Shown: positions 22,185 to 29,800, counted from the stretch's first letter. The stretch: 31,388 bases of DNA from JAQBQZ01 sp964554765 (GCA_964554765.1 CAZKPS010000007.1:1-31388); one strand, 5' to 3'. Numbers and translations: made by a program. The notes: generated from the letters alone by a model not told the origin.

Positions 22185-22400
22185 ATGGAGAACAAGAAAA
22201 ACATTGAAACAAAAGTTGGATATGTCGTTGAGGCATTGCCTAATACAATGTTTAAAGTTGAGCTCGAGAATAAGGATATTATTCTCGCTTATCTTTCGGG
22301 AAAGATGCGTCTAAATCGTATCCGGGTACTCATTGGAGACAGGGTAGAGATGGAGATGGATCCTTACGGAGGAAAGGCTAGAATCATCAGACGAAATTAA
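22185..22400 (+). CDS. infA: Translation initiation factor IF-1
   Basis: 71 residues forming a single S1/OB fold that binds the ribosomal A site during initiation. Typical strings are GYVVEALPNTMFKVELEN, AYLSGKMRLNRIRVLIGDRVEME and YGGKARIIRR. The length is normal. It is first in the ribosomal cluster, directly behind a consensus promoter. The N-terminal ENKKNIETK differs from the usual AKEDVIE but has the same length. Confidence 0.97.
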   Translation: MENKKNIETKVGYVVEALPNTMFKVELENKDIILAYLSGKMRLNRIRVLIGDRVEMEMDPYGGKARIIRRN

Positions 22401-22425
22401 TACCAGGTATTATACTAGAGCCCAT

Positions 22426-22454
22426 TTGACTCTGGAGCTCAGATGTATTATACT
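22426..22454 (+). promoter_or_regulatory. Internal promoter before rpmJ
   Basis: TTGACT (22426-22431), 17 bases, TATACT (22449-22454); rpmJ follows 17 bases later. The string GTATTATACTA occurs twice (22408 and 22446 regions), so a second weaker -10 is possible. Confidence 0.65.
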
Positions 22455-22471
22455 ATTTTTTATATTTATTT

Positions 22472-22588
22472 ATGCGAGTAAAAGCTTCAGTAAAGAAAAT
22501 TTGTGCAAAATGTATGACCGTTCGACGAAACGGTGCTGTACGGATTGTTTGCAAGTCTGTAAAGAAGCATAACCAAAGACAAGGCTAA
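22472..22588 (+). CDS. rpmJ: 50S ribosomal protein L36 (bL36)
   Basis: 38 codons (MRVKASVKKICAKCMTV...KKHNQRQG). The zinc ligands Cys11, Cys14, Cys27 and His33 are all present, so this is the zinc-binding form. The usual position between infA and rpsM is kept, and the stop is 1 base before the rpsM start. Confidence 0.97.
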   Translation: MRVKASVKKICAKCMTVRRNGAVRIVCKSVKKHNQRQG

Positions 22589-22589
22589 T

Positions 22590-22967
22590 ATGAGACTACT
22601 AGGTATAACAATTCCAGATAACAAGAGATTAGAAATTTCACTTACAGCTATTTATGGTATTGGGCGACCACTCGCACATACTATTCTAAAGGAGGCTGGT
22701 ATTGATTTTGGTAAGCAGGCTAAAGACCTCGACACTACAGAGGAGAACAAAATCCGAACACTTATCGAGGGGTATAAACTCGAAGGAGAGCTCAAACGAG
22801 ATGTTTCTGCAAATATCAAACGACTGAAGGATATCAAATGCTACCGAGGAACTCGACACGCTAAGCGACTTCCGGCTCGAGGCCAGCGTACAAAAACAAA
22901 TTCACGAACTCTAAAGGGTGTGAAGAAGACTATGGGATCAGGACGAAAGAAAGCTGAAAAGAAATAA
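22590..22967 (+). CDS. rpsM: 30S ribosomal protein S13 (uS13)
   Basis: 125 residues; binds the head of the small subunit near the P-site tRNA. It has LTAIYGIGRPLAHTIL, the CYRGTRHAKRLPARGQRTKTNSRT block and a basic tail. Ten of its 13 arginines are CGA, showing the codon bias of the host clearly. It starts 1 base after rpmJ. Confidence 0.97.
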   Translation: MRLLGITIPDNKRLEISLTAIYGIGRPLAHTILKEAGIDFGKQAKDLDTTEENKIRTLIEGYKLEGELKRDVSANIKRLKDIKCYRGTRHAKRLPARGQRTKTNSRTLKGVKKTMGSGRKKAEKK

Positions 22968-22989
22968 TCATAAATAATAATTAACTACA

Positions 22990-23418
22990 ATGGGTAAAAA
23001 GAGAATTGTTACAACTGAAGGAAAGGGTGGTGACTCAAAGTCATCTGGATCTTCTATTTCTAAAAAGCGAGCAGACGTGGGTATTTTGAATATTCAGTCA
23101 ACATACAACAACACTAAGGTTGTGCTTACAGACGTAAAGGGTAATACACTTGCTTGGGGTTCATGTGGTAACTCGGGATTCAAAGGAGCAAAGAAAGGTA
23201 CACCATTCGCAGCCGCAAAGGTAGGAGAAACTCTCGGTATGAAAGCACTTGCTATGGGTATGCGACAGATTTCAGTTGTAGTTAATGGCGTGGGAGCGGG
23301 TCGTGAATCAGCAATCCGTGGTTTTATTTCTAAGGGAAACTTTGAGATTTCTTCAATCAAAGATGTTACTCCAATTCCACACAATGGTCCTAAGCCACCT
23401 AAGCCACGACGAGTATAA
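22990..23418 (+). CDS. rpsK: 30S ribosomal protein S11 (uS11)
   Basis: 142 residues. A Ser/Gly/Lys-rich N-terminal extension (about 1-30) comes before the core GILNIQSTYNNTKVVLTD. Then follow GNTLAWGSCGNSGFKG, GAGRESAIRGF and the C-terminal IPHNGPKPPKPRRV. It forms part of the platform of the small subunit. It lies 22 bases after rpsM. Confidence 0.97.
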   Translation: MGKKRIVTTEGKGGDSKSSGSSISKKRADVGILNIQSTYNNTKVVLTDVKGNTLAWGSCGNSGFKGAKKGTPFAAAKVGETLGMKALAMGMRQISVVVNGVGAGRESAIRGFISKGNFEISSIKDVTPIPHNGPKPPKPRRV

Positions 23419-23467
23419 TCGTTTGAATAATATATAGAATATAAAGCAAATTTAATAAAGAAATAAT

Positions 23468-24070
23468 ATGATAACTGGACCAAAATACAAACTAGCACGA
23501 CGACTCGGAGCACCTGTGTTCGAAAAAACACAGACTCAGAAGTTTAATCTCTCAAAAGAAAAGAAAACAGCTAAGTTTTCAAAGCAGAAGAGTGCATATG
23601 GTGTGCAGCTCAATGAGAAGCAGAAAGCTCGTTTGACTTATGGTATTTCTGAAAAACAGTTCAAGAATTATGTTAACAAGATTCTTGCAAAGAAGTCTAC
23701 TGATCCTCAGAATGCACTTTTCGAGGTTCTCGAAACTCGACTTGATAACGTTGTTGCGAAGGCTGGTTTTGCTCGAACACGACGAGAGGCTCGACAGATG
23801 GTGTCTCACGGTCACATCACGGTAAACGGCAAGAAGGTAAACATTCCATCATTTGTTGTTGAGGAAAAAGATGTCGTCGCTGTAAAGAAAGGTAGTGACG
23901 AGCGAGGTGCCATGGCAGCCTTTGCGGAACGGTTCAAGGATATTACACTCCCAGCATGGCTTTCTTATGACAAGAATACAAAGGGCGTAACAAAAGTTGG
24001 AGTACCGAAATACACTCCTGGTGAGCATATGTTTGATTTAGCACAAATCATTGAATATTACCGAAGATAG
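23468..24070 (+). CDS. rpsD: 30S ribosomal protein S4 (uS4)
   Basis: 200 residues; primary 16S rRNA-binding and assembly protein. It starts TGPKYKLARRLGAPVF and lacks the zinc-binding Cys cluster (C-minus form). The S4 RNA-binding domain is RLDNVVAKAGFARTRREARQMVSHGHITVNGKKVNIPS. It ends with a tail of AQIIEYYRR. The canonical place is before rpoA. Confidence 0.97.
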   Translation: MITGPKYKLARRLGAPVFEKTQTQKFNLSKEKKTAKFSKQKSAYGVQLNEKQKARLTYGISEKQFKNYVNKILAKKSTDPQNALFEVLETRLDNVVAKAGFARTRREARQMVSHGHITVNGKKVNIPSFVVEEKDVVAVKKGSDERGAMAAFAERFKDITLPAWLSYDKNTKGVTKVGVPKYTPGEHMFDLAQIIEYYRR

Positions 24071-24111
24071 TTTCATTTTTAAAAAATTATTATTCGCTTA
24101 TTTTTAAAATT

Positions 24112-25077
24112 ATGGCTGACACAACAATAGTATTGCCTTCAAAACCAAAGATTATCAAAGAAGATGGTAACAAAGGATGTTACGAAATCGATGGTCTTTA
24201 CCCTGGCTACGGTCACACTCTTGGTAACTCTCTTCGACGAGTTATTCTTTCTTCTCTTGAAGGTGCAGCTGTAACTTCAATAAAAATCAAAGGTGTTGGA
24301 CATGAATTTTCAGCACTTGAAGGTGTAAAGGATGATGTTATTATGACAATCCTCAACATCAAGAAGCTCCGATTCCACCTTCTTACAGATGAAGCTCAGA
24401 CTTTGAAGCTTTCTGTAAAAGGTCCTGCTACTGTTACAGGTGCGGACATCAAGCTCCCAGCACAGGTTGAAATAATGAACCCTGAGCAGTACATCAACGA
24501 AGTAACAGACAAGAACACTACTCTCGAAATCGAAATGACAGTTGAGAAGGGTCTTGGATATATGTCAAAAGAGATGATTCAGAAGGAGCGAGTTGATATC
24601 GGTACTATTGCTCTCGATGCTATCTTCTCTCCTGCACGTCGAGTAAGTTACGAAGTAGAGAATATGCGAGTTGGTAACAGAACAGATTTCAACCGACTTA
24701 CAATTAACATTGAGACTGATGGAAGTATCACTCCACACGCAGCCCTCGAGAAATCAATCCAGATTATGATCTCACAACTTAAATCTATTGTTGGATTTAA
24801 GGAAGAGGAAGTGATCGACCGAGTTGAAGAAAAAGCTAGTAAAGCAGCCGAGGTTTCAGTTGACAAAGATGCAATTGACGATATCCTAAAGACTCGTGTA
24901 GAATCACTCGACCTCTCACAGCGAACAACTAATGCTCTTATTAACGCAAACATCCGAACACTCGGAGGACTTGCACGAAAGAAGGAGAAGGATCTCCTCG
25001 AAATCGAAGGCATGGGGGCAAAGGGTATCAGCGAAGTAAAGAAAGTATTAAAGGAATATGATATTGAACTTAAGTAA
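24112..25077 (+). CDS. rpoA: RNA polymerase alpha subunit
   Basis: 321 residues. The N-terminal dimerisation domain has GYGHTLGNSLRRVILSSLEG and IKGVGHEFSALEGVKDDV. The C-terminal helix-hairpin-helix domain (about 255-321) has LSQRTTNALINANIRTLGGL and LLEIEGMGAKGISEVK, so UP-element and activator contacts should be possible. A short acidic linker joins them. It sits between rpsD and rplQ as usual. Confidence 0.98.
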   Translation: MADTTIVLPSKPKIIKEDGNKGCYEIDGLYPGYGHTLGNSLRRVILSSLEGAAVTSIKIKGVGHEFSALEGVKDDVIMTILNIKKLRFHLLTDEAQTLKLSVKGPATVTGADIKLPAQVEIMNPEQYINEVTDKNTTLEIEMTVEKGLGYMSKEMIQKERVDIGTIALDAIFSPARRVSYEVENMRVGNRTDFNRLTINIETDGSITPHAALEKSIQIMISQLKSIVGFKEEEVIDRVEEKASKAAEVSVDKDAIDDILKTRVESLDLSQRTTNALINANIRTLGGLARKKEKDLLEIEGMGAKGISEVKKVLKEYDIELK

Positions 25078-25087
25078 TTAAACTTAT

Positions 25088-25441
25088 ATGAGACACAGCA
25101 GCAAAGTAAAAAAATTCAACAGATCAAGAAGCGCACGAATAGGACTTATGAAGTCTTTGGCTGTATCTTTTTTTGATAAAGAAAGAATCATAACAACAGA
25201 AGCAAAAGCAAAAGCACTCCGACCATATGTTGAGAAGCTCATTACTTCTGCAAAAGCTGAGACAGTTGCTGGTACACGATTTATCATTTCAAAGATTGGT
25301 GACAACGTAGGAAGTCGGAAACTCAGAAAGGAGATCGGACCACGATTCAAGGATCAGAATGGTGGATACACACGAATTATGAAGATGCCAAAACGAGCAA
25401 AAGATGCGAGTCCAATGGCAACAATCGAATTGGTAAAGTAA
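25088..25441 (+). CDS. rplQ: 50S ribosomal protein L17 (bL17)
   Basis: 117 residues. Family signals are MRHSSKVKKFNRSRSARIGLMKSL, ITTEAKAKALRPYVEKLIT and the C-terminal GGYTRIMKMPKRAKDASPMATIEL. It starts 10 bases after rpoA. Confidence 0.97.
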   Translation: MRHSSKVKKFNRSRSARIGLMKSLAVSFFDKERIITTEAKAKALRPYVEKLITSAKAETVAGTRFIISKIGDNVGSRKLRKEIGPRFKDQNGGYTRIMKMPKRAKDASPMATIELVK

Positions 25442-25454
25442 TTTAAATAAATAT

Positions 25455-25796
25455 ATGCATACAATAGACGCAACAAATGAAAAACTAGGAAGAATCGCAG
25501 CAAAGGCGGCAAAGCTTCTTATTGGTAAAGACAAAACTAGTTTTGTTAAGAACGCTATTGTAGGCGACAAAGTAAAGATTGTTAACGCTTCAAAGATGAG
25601 TATCACAGAAAAGAAAGTGAAGACTGATACTCATGTTCGATACTCTGGATACCCAGGAGGTCTCACAAAAGAAACTTTTGATAAGGTGATTGCAAAGAAA
25701 GGATACGGAGAACTTTTGAAAAAGGCTATCTCAGGTATGCTTCCAAAGAACAAACTTCGAACAAAGTTTATGCTTAATCTTACAATTACAGAATAA
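25455..25796 (+). CDS. rplM: 50S ribosomal protein L13 (uL13), short form
   Basis: 113 residues against about 142 in E. coli. The N-terminus begins directly at HTIDATNEKLGRIAAKAAKLL, and the typical YSGYPGGLTKETFDKV and AISGMLPKNKLR motifs are present. The missing residues are at both ends. It is followed by rpsI as in most bacteria. Confidence 0.96.
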   Translation: MHTIDATNEKLGRIAAKAAKLLIGKDKTSFVKNAIVGDKVKIVNASKMSITEKKVKTDTHVRYSGYPGGLTKETFDKVIAKKGYGELLKKAISGMLPKNKLRTKFMLNLTITE

Positions 25797-25807
25797 TTAT
25801 AAATACA

Positions 25808-26212
25808 ATGACTACAAAAGACGCAAAATACATCGAAGCTGTAGGACGAAGAAAAACTTCAATCGCACGAGTTCGAATCACTCCTGGAGCAAAATCTACT
25901 TTCACTATAAATGATAAATCTGTATCAGATTTTATCAAAGTAAAAGAACTCCAGCAGATTGCTACAGAACCTCTCGAACAAGAAGGTGTAGATACAAAAT
26001 TCCACGTTACTGTGCGGGTTACGGGTGGAGGTATCGCATCCCAAGCTGATGCTATCAGACTTGGACTCGCACGAGCTATCATCGATCACAAGGCAGAGCT
26101 CCGAGGAACAATGAAGAAAGCAGGATTCCTCAAGCGAGATCCACGAGTTAAAGAACGACGAAAATTCGGTCTCAAGAAAGCTCGAAAGGCACCGCAGTGG
26201 TCAAAGAGATAG
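25808..26212 (+). CDS. rpsI: 30S ribosomal protein S9 (uS9)
   Basis: 134 residues: YIEAVGRRKTSIARVRITPG, VRVTGGGIASQADAIRLGLARAI and the basic tail ending APQWSKR, which reaches the P-site tRNA. It is the last gene of the ribosomal cluster, and its stop adjoins an AT-rich inverted repeat with a terminator in its centre. Confidence 0.97.
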   Translation: MTTKDAKYIEAVGRRKTSIARVRITPGAKSTFTINDKSVSDFIKVKELQQIATEPLEQEGVDTKFHVTVRVTGGGIASQADAIRLGLARAIIDHKAELRGTMKKAGFLKRDPRVKERRKFGLKKARKAPQWSKR

Positions 26213-26338
26213 GTCAAAAATCAGAACTCAAAAATCAAAATTTAAAGTCAAAAATAAAAAGTACCCAAAAGGGTGCTTTTTATTAACTTTATACTTTTTA
26301 GTTACAATTTTGACCTTTGACTTTTAACCTTTGACCTT
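26211..26338. repeat. AT-rich inverted repeat centred on a terminator (copy 3)
   Basis: The left arm starts AGGTCAAAAATCAGAACTCA after the rpsI stop. The right arm in reverse complement starts AGGTCAAAGGTTAAAAGTCA. Over about 33 outer bases most differences are A/G changes. Arms of about 56 and 68 bases flank the hairpin at 26256-26281. Confidence 0.65.
26256..26284 (+). terminator. Intrinsic terminator after rpsI
   Basis: AAAAAGTACCC (26256-26266) pairs with GGGTGCTTTTT (26271-26281), with one wobble, loop AAAA, ending in a T-run. Confidence 0.82.
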
Positions 26339-26347
26339 GAATTATGT

Positions 26348-26353
26348 TATAAT
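26348..26353 (+). promoter_or_regulatory. -10 box before grpE
   Basis: TATAAT, with a possible -35 TTAACC at 18 bases in the right repeat arm. The leader to ATG 26390 is about 30 bases. No CIRCE-type repeat was seen, so heat control by HrcA is not supported. Confidence 0.5.
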
Positions 26354-26389
26354 TGACACCCCAATAAAAATAAATAAAATATAAACACT

Positions 26390-26968
26390 ATGAATGACGA
26401 TACTCAAAAAGATGATGTAATAATTGAAGAAACTCCTGAAGCTAAGGTGGCAGATAGTCATGATGATGTTGAATATACTGATGACAACCTGGCGGATACA
26501 GTCAAGAAACTCAAAGAAAAGATTAAAACCCTTGAGGCTGAGAAGCAGGAATATCTTACAGGGTGGCAGCGAACAAAAGCAGACTATGTAAATGCTAAAA
26601 AAGAAGATGAAAAAGCTCGAGGTGAGCTCGTCAAATACGCAAATATGAATTTTGTAGAGGAGCTCCTTCCAGCACTCGATGCGTTTGATATGGCAATGGC
26701 AAACCGTGATGCATGGGAAAAAGTAGATAAAAACTGGCGAGCAGGTATCGAATATATTTATGGACAGATTATCGGAACACTAGGCAAGTTTGGTGTGACT
26801 CAGGAAAATCCGTTAGGACAAAAAGTAGATCCCTTGAAGCATAATCCAATGGGAACAGTGGCTACAGAAGATAAATCAAAAGAGGGAATCGTGGCCGAGG
26901 TAATTCAGAAAGGATATATGATGAATGGAAAGGAGATTCGTCCAGCTGGAGTAAAGGTTTTTGAATAA
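26390..26968 (+). CDS. grpE: Nucleotide exchange factor GrpE
   Basis: 192 residues; releases ADP from DnaK. An acidic disordered N-terminus (1-35) comes first, then a long coiled coil (about 36-85, VKKLKEKIKTLEAEKQEYLTGWQR). The conserved FVEELLPALDAFDMA, and the C-terminal beta wing VDPLKHNPMGTV...VIQKGYMMNGKEIRPAGVKV, follow. It is first in a chaperone region (grpE, two orphans, dnaK, four-helix gene, dnaJ), with one orphan on the opposite strand, so it is not a simple operon. Confidence 0.96.
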   Translation: MNDDTQKDDVIIEETPEAKVADSHDDVEYTDDNLADTVKKLKEKIKTLEAEKQEYLTGWQRTKADYVNAKKEDEKARGELVKYANMNFVEELLPALDAFDMAMANRDAWEKVDKNWRAGIEYIYGQIIGTLGKFGVTQENPLGQKVDPLKHNPMGTVATEDKSKEGIVAEVIQKGYMMNGKEIRPAGVKVFE

Positions 26969-27037
26969 ACCAAACTCCAACCTTGTTACTGTATATTTGT
27001 AAATCATGTTAGCGGAGTTATGAGTTTTGGATTGCAA

Positions 27038-27069
27038 TAAAAAAGCCGACAAGTTTTAAATTGTCGACT
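27038..27069 (-). terminator. Terminator of the 102-aa minus-strand gene
   Basis: On the minus strand AGTCGACAA (27069-27061) pairs with TTGTCGGCT (27052-27044), one wobble, then TTTTTT. The stem overlaps the TAG stop at 27070-27068. Confidence 0.85.
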
Positions 27070-27376
27070 ACCTCTCAATTATGATCTTGACCCCGCGTTC
27101 ATCTCTAAGTAACGCAACCTCATCATCTTTGATTGTATCCAGATCGAAAATGTTCCGTACAATTGGTCCTCGTGGCATTTCTGCAGCCATTGAGTTAACA
27201 AGTTCGGAATTTGCGTTGCTAGGGAATAACGGTCCACGTCTGTCGTAAATCAGTCCCCCGGTCTGTCTACCCATTCCGAACCCTTTGATTCTATAGATGG
27301 TAACCCAACCGTCTAAAATTGAGTCCTCTTTATCACCTGTATCCTCCAAGATGATCCATTCTTGATGTTTTTTCAT
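27068..27376 (-). CDS. Hypothetical protein, atypical codon use
   Basis: 102 residues, soluble, without a recognised motif (starts MKKHQEWIILEDTGDKEDS). It lies against the direction of the chaperone genes. Arginine codons are spread over AGA, CGT, CGA, CGG, CGC and AGG, unlike its CGA-rich neighbours. It has its own terminator, which overlaps the stop codon. Probably an orphan of foreign or fast-evolving origin; no function proposed. Confidence 0.6.
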   Translation of the reverse strand: MKKHQEWIILEDTGDKEDSILDGWVTIYRIKGFGMGRQTGGLIYDRRGPLFPSNANSELVNSMAAEMPRGPIVRNIFDLDTIKDDEVALLRDERGVKIIIER

Positions 27377-27423
27377 AAGATTTTGTTCCGTTTCCTTGGC
27401 AATTTAATCATAATATATTGATA

Positions 27424-27452
27424 TTGCAAAGTGGGTAAGAAATAGGTAAAAT
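27424..27452 (+). promoter_or_regulatory. Promoter of the 97-aa gene
   Basis: TTGCAA (27424-27429), 17 bases, TAAAAT (27447-27452); ATG follows 6 bases later, predicting a leaderless mRNA. Confidence 0.6.
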
Positions 27453-27458
27453 ACACAC

Positions 27459-27752
27459 ATGTTAACAACTACGCGAAAACAAATAGTTGAAAAAGTTATC
27501 GCTAAAGACGGTGTGCTTTTTCGTGTTTGGTTCGCGGTATCTAATGAAAACGGTAGAATTGTTGCAACTCCTGTTAAGGCTGTACAGCTCGGTAGTGTTG
27601 AAGATCACGAAGTCAAAATCGCACTTCCAACTCTCAAGGTTAAAGATATCTGTAACTTTACCCCAGTTAAGTCTTTTGTAGATAAAATCATTTCTCCGTA
27701 TTCTTCACTTATTTTTGTAAACGGATCAAAACCTCGAGCTCCAACTCTCTAA
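27459..27752 (+). CDS. Small hypothetical protein before dnaK
   Basis: 97 residues, basic, mixed alpha/beta (starts MLTTTRKQIVEKVIAKDGVL). There is no signal peptide or membrane span, and I do not recognise the family. A well-spaced promoter lies directly before the ATG, which supports the start. It is separated from dnaK by a 109-base repeat-rich spacer. Confidence 0.6.
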   Translation: MLTTTRKQIVEKVIAKDGVLFRVWFAVSNENGRIVATPVKAVQLGSVEDHEVKIALPTLKVKDICNFTPVKSFVDKIISPYSSLIFVNGSKPRAPTL

Positions 27753-27851
27753 AGTAATCAAGTAACAAGTATTCAAGTTTCCAAGGAAATTTAGAATGCT
27801 TTTAATTGTTGCTCATTTAATTACTTATTACTAATTACTCATTACTTAACT
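27751..27851. repeat. AAGTAAT-family inverted repeat upstream of dnaK
   Basis: The left arm (about 27751-27783; AAGTAATCAAGTAACAAG) and the right arm (about 27814-27851), which in reverse complement reads TTAAGTAATGAGTAATTAG, are imperfect inverted copies. The left arm also matches 1905-1935. A small TTTCC-AA-GGAAA hairpin lies at 27778-27789. dnaK starts 10 bases after the right arm. Confidence 0.6.
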
Positions 27852-27861
27852 ATTAAATATT

Positions 27862-29745
27862 ATGTCAAAAATAATTGGTATTGACCTTGGAACTACAAAC
27901 TCTGCTGTTGCAATCATGGAAGCGGGTAGTCCAAAGGTATTAGAAAACGCAGAGGGTGCACGAACTACTCCATCTATTGTTGCGGAATCAAAAACAGGTG
28001 AAAGACTTGCAGGACTTCTCGCAAAACGACAAGGAGTTACAAACCCTAAAAACACAATCTATCAAATCAAGCGATTCATTGGTCACAACTTCGATGAAGA
28101 AGCGGTTCAGAAAGATAAAGCTGCCGTACCTTATGAAGTCATGAAGTCTTCAAATGGTGGAATCGAAGTAAAAATGGGTACAAAGAACTACAGACCAGAA
28201 GAAATCTCAGCTCAATTCCTGCAAAAACTCAAAGCGGATGCAGAGGCTCGACTTGGTGAAAAAGTAACAGAAGCAGTAATCACTGTGCCTGCATACTTTA
28301 ACGATGCGCAGCGACAAGCTACAAAAGACGCAGGTAAAATAGCAGGTCTCGATGTAAAAAGAATTATCAATGAGCCAACAGCAGCCGCTCTCGCATACGG
28401 ATTCAATAAAAAGAAAGACGAAAAGATTGTGGTATTCGACTTTGGAGGTGGAACATTTGATATCTCAGTTCTCGAAGTGGGAGATGATGTTGTGGAGGTA
28501 AAATCTACTGACGGGGATGCACACTTGGGAGGTAAAGATATCGATCAAAAAATTATTGGATACATCGCAGATGAATTCAAAAAAGAGAGTGGTATCGATG
28601 TTCGAAACGACGCTCTCGCTCTCCAGCGACTAGATGAAGCTGCAGAAAAAGCAAAAATCGAACTTTCAACAGCGATGCAGACTGAGATCAATATTCCATT
28701 CATTACTTCAGATGCATCAGGTCCACGACACCTCATCCTCACACTCACACGAGCAAAACTCGAGGAGCTCACACAGGAATTTATTGATCGAGCAATGACT
28801 ATCACAAAACGAGCAATGGAAGCTTCACCGTTTAAGGTAGCTGACATTAACGAAGTAATTCTCGTTGGAGGACAGACTCGAATGCCTGCACTCCAGAAAG
28901 CGGTAAAGGAATTCTTCAACAAGGAGCCTAACATTACTGTAAATCCAGATGAAGTGGTAGCACTCGGTGCTGCAATCCAGGGAGGAATCCTCGCAGGAGA
29001 TGTGAAAGATGTTTTGCTTCTTGATGTTATCCCACTCTCACTTGGTATTGAGACAATGGGTAATGTTGCAACAAAACTCATCGAGAAAAACACAACTATT
29101 CCAACATCAAAATCACAGGTGTTCTCAACTGCAGCTGACAATCAAACATCAGTAGAGATCCATATTGTTCAGGGTGAACGAGCAATGGCAAAGGACAACA
29201 AATCTCTCGGTAAATTCATCCTTGATGGTATTCCACCAGCACCTCGAGGTATCCCACAGGTAGAAGTAACATTCGATGTTGATGCAAACGGAATCCTCAA
29301 TGTAAAGGCGAAGGACAAAACTTCTGGCAAAGAACAGTCTATCCGAATAGAGGCATCATCAGGTCTTTCAAAAGAAGATATCGAAAAGATGCAGAAAGAT
29401 GCAGAAATGCACGCAGAAGAAGACAAGAAAAATCGAGAAATGGTAGAAGTGAAGAACATTGCAGAACAGACTATCTACACAGCAGAAAAATCTCTAAAGG
29501 ATAATGGAGACAAAATCTCTGCAGAGCTTAAGGCAAGTGTGGAGGCAAAAATTGCAGCAGCAAAGACTGCAAAAGATGGTACAGACCACGACGCACTGAA
29601 GATTGCTACAGAAGAACTAGGTACAGAGCTTTCAAAGATTGGTGAAGAGATGGCAAAAGCAAATCAGGCAAACGGAACAAATGAAGCTCCAAAGACTGAT
29701 ACACCACCTGCACAGGATGCAGAAGTGAAAGAAGAGAATAAGTAA
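27862..29745 (+). CDS. dnaK: Chaperone DnaK (Hsp70)
   Basis: 627 residues. The ATPase domain shows IGIDLGTTNSAVAIME, VPAYFNDAQRQATKDAG, NEPTAAALAYG and VFDFGGGTFDISVLEV. The substrate domain starts near DVIPLSLGIETMGN and has the lid helices after about residue 500. The C-terminal tail (ANQANGTNEAPKTDTPPAQ...) is Gly/Asn/Pro-rich but lacks the exact EEVKD-type end. It works with GrpE and DnaJ, both in this window. The stop at 29743-29745 touches the left arm of a repeat that flanks the next gene. Confidence 0.98.
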   Translation: MSKIIGIDLGTTNSAVAIMEAGSPKVLENAEGARTTPSIVAESKTGERLAGLLAKRQGVTNPKNTIYQIKRFIGHNFDEEAVQKDKAAVPYEVMKSSNGGIEVKMGTKNYRPEEISAQFLQKLKADAEARLGEKVTEAVITVPAYFNDAQRQATKDAGKIAGLDVKRIINEPTAAALAYGFNKKKDEKIVVFDFGGGTFDISVLEVGDDVVEVKSTDGDAHLGGKDIDQKIIGYIADEFKKESGIDVRNDALALQRLDEAAEKAKIELSTAMQTEINIPFITSDASGPRHLILTLTRAKLEELTQEFIDRAMTITKRAMEASPFKVADINEVILVGGQTRMPALQKAVKEFFNKEPNITVNPDEVVALGAAIQGGILAGDVKDVLLLDVIPLSLGIETMGNVATKLIEKNTTIPTSKSQVFSTAADNQTSVEIHIVQGERAMAKDNKSLGKFILDGIPPAPRGIPQVEVTFDVDANGILNVKAKDKTSGKEQSIRIEASSGLSKEDIEKMQKDAEMHAEEDKKNREMVEVKNIAEQTIYTAEKSLKDNGDKISAELKASVEAKIAAAKTAKDGTDHDALKIATEELGTELSKIGEEMAKANQANGTNEAPKTDTPPAQDAEVKEENK

Positions 29746-29800
29746 AGTCAAAGTTCAAAAGCCAAAATGCAAAACTTAAACTCAAAATTTAAAACTGATT
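29743..29800 (+). repeat. Left TCAAAAGTC-type arm bracketing the four-helix gene
   Basis: The arm reads AAAGTCAAAGTTCAAAAGCC and continues into the gene's first ten codons. It is an imperfect inverted copy of 30139-30187 (about 30 of 40 bases when aligned by eye) and resembles the arms of the terminator-centred repeats. Confidence 0.6.

Noticed and set aside
26340..27861. CIRCE/HrcA operator before grpE or dnaK
   Set aside because: No TTAGCACTC-N9-GAGTGCTAA-like sequence found in either spacer.
28545..29141. Long minus-strand ORF (198 codons) opposite dnaK, and other long antisense frames such as 9876-10202 and 10367-10642
   Set aside because: Their translations are Ser/Arg/Ile-rich mirror images of conserved genes with no start signals; the CGA- and TCA-rich codon use of the sense strand leaves antisense frames open.
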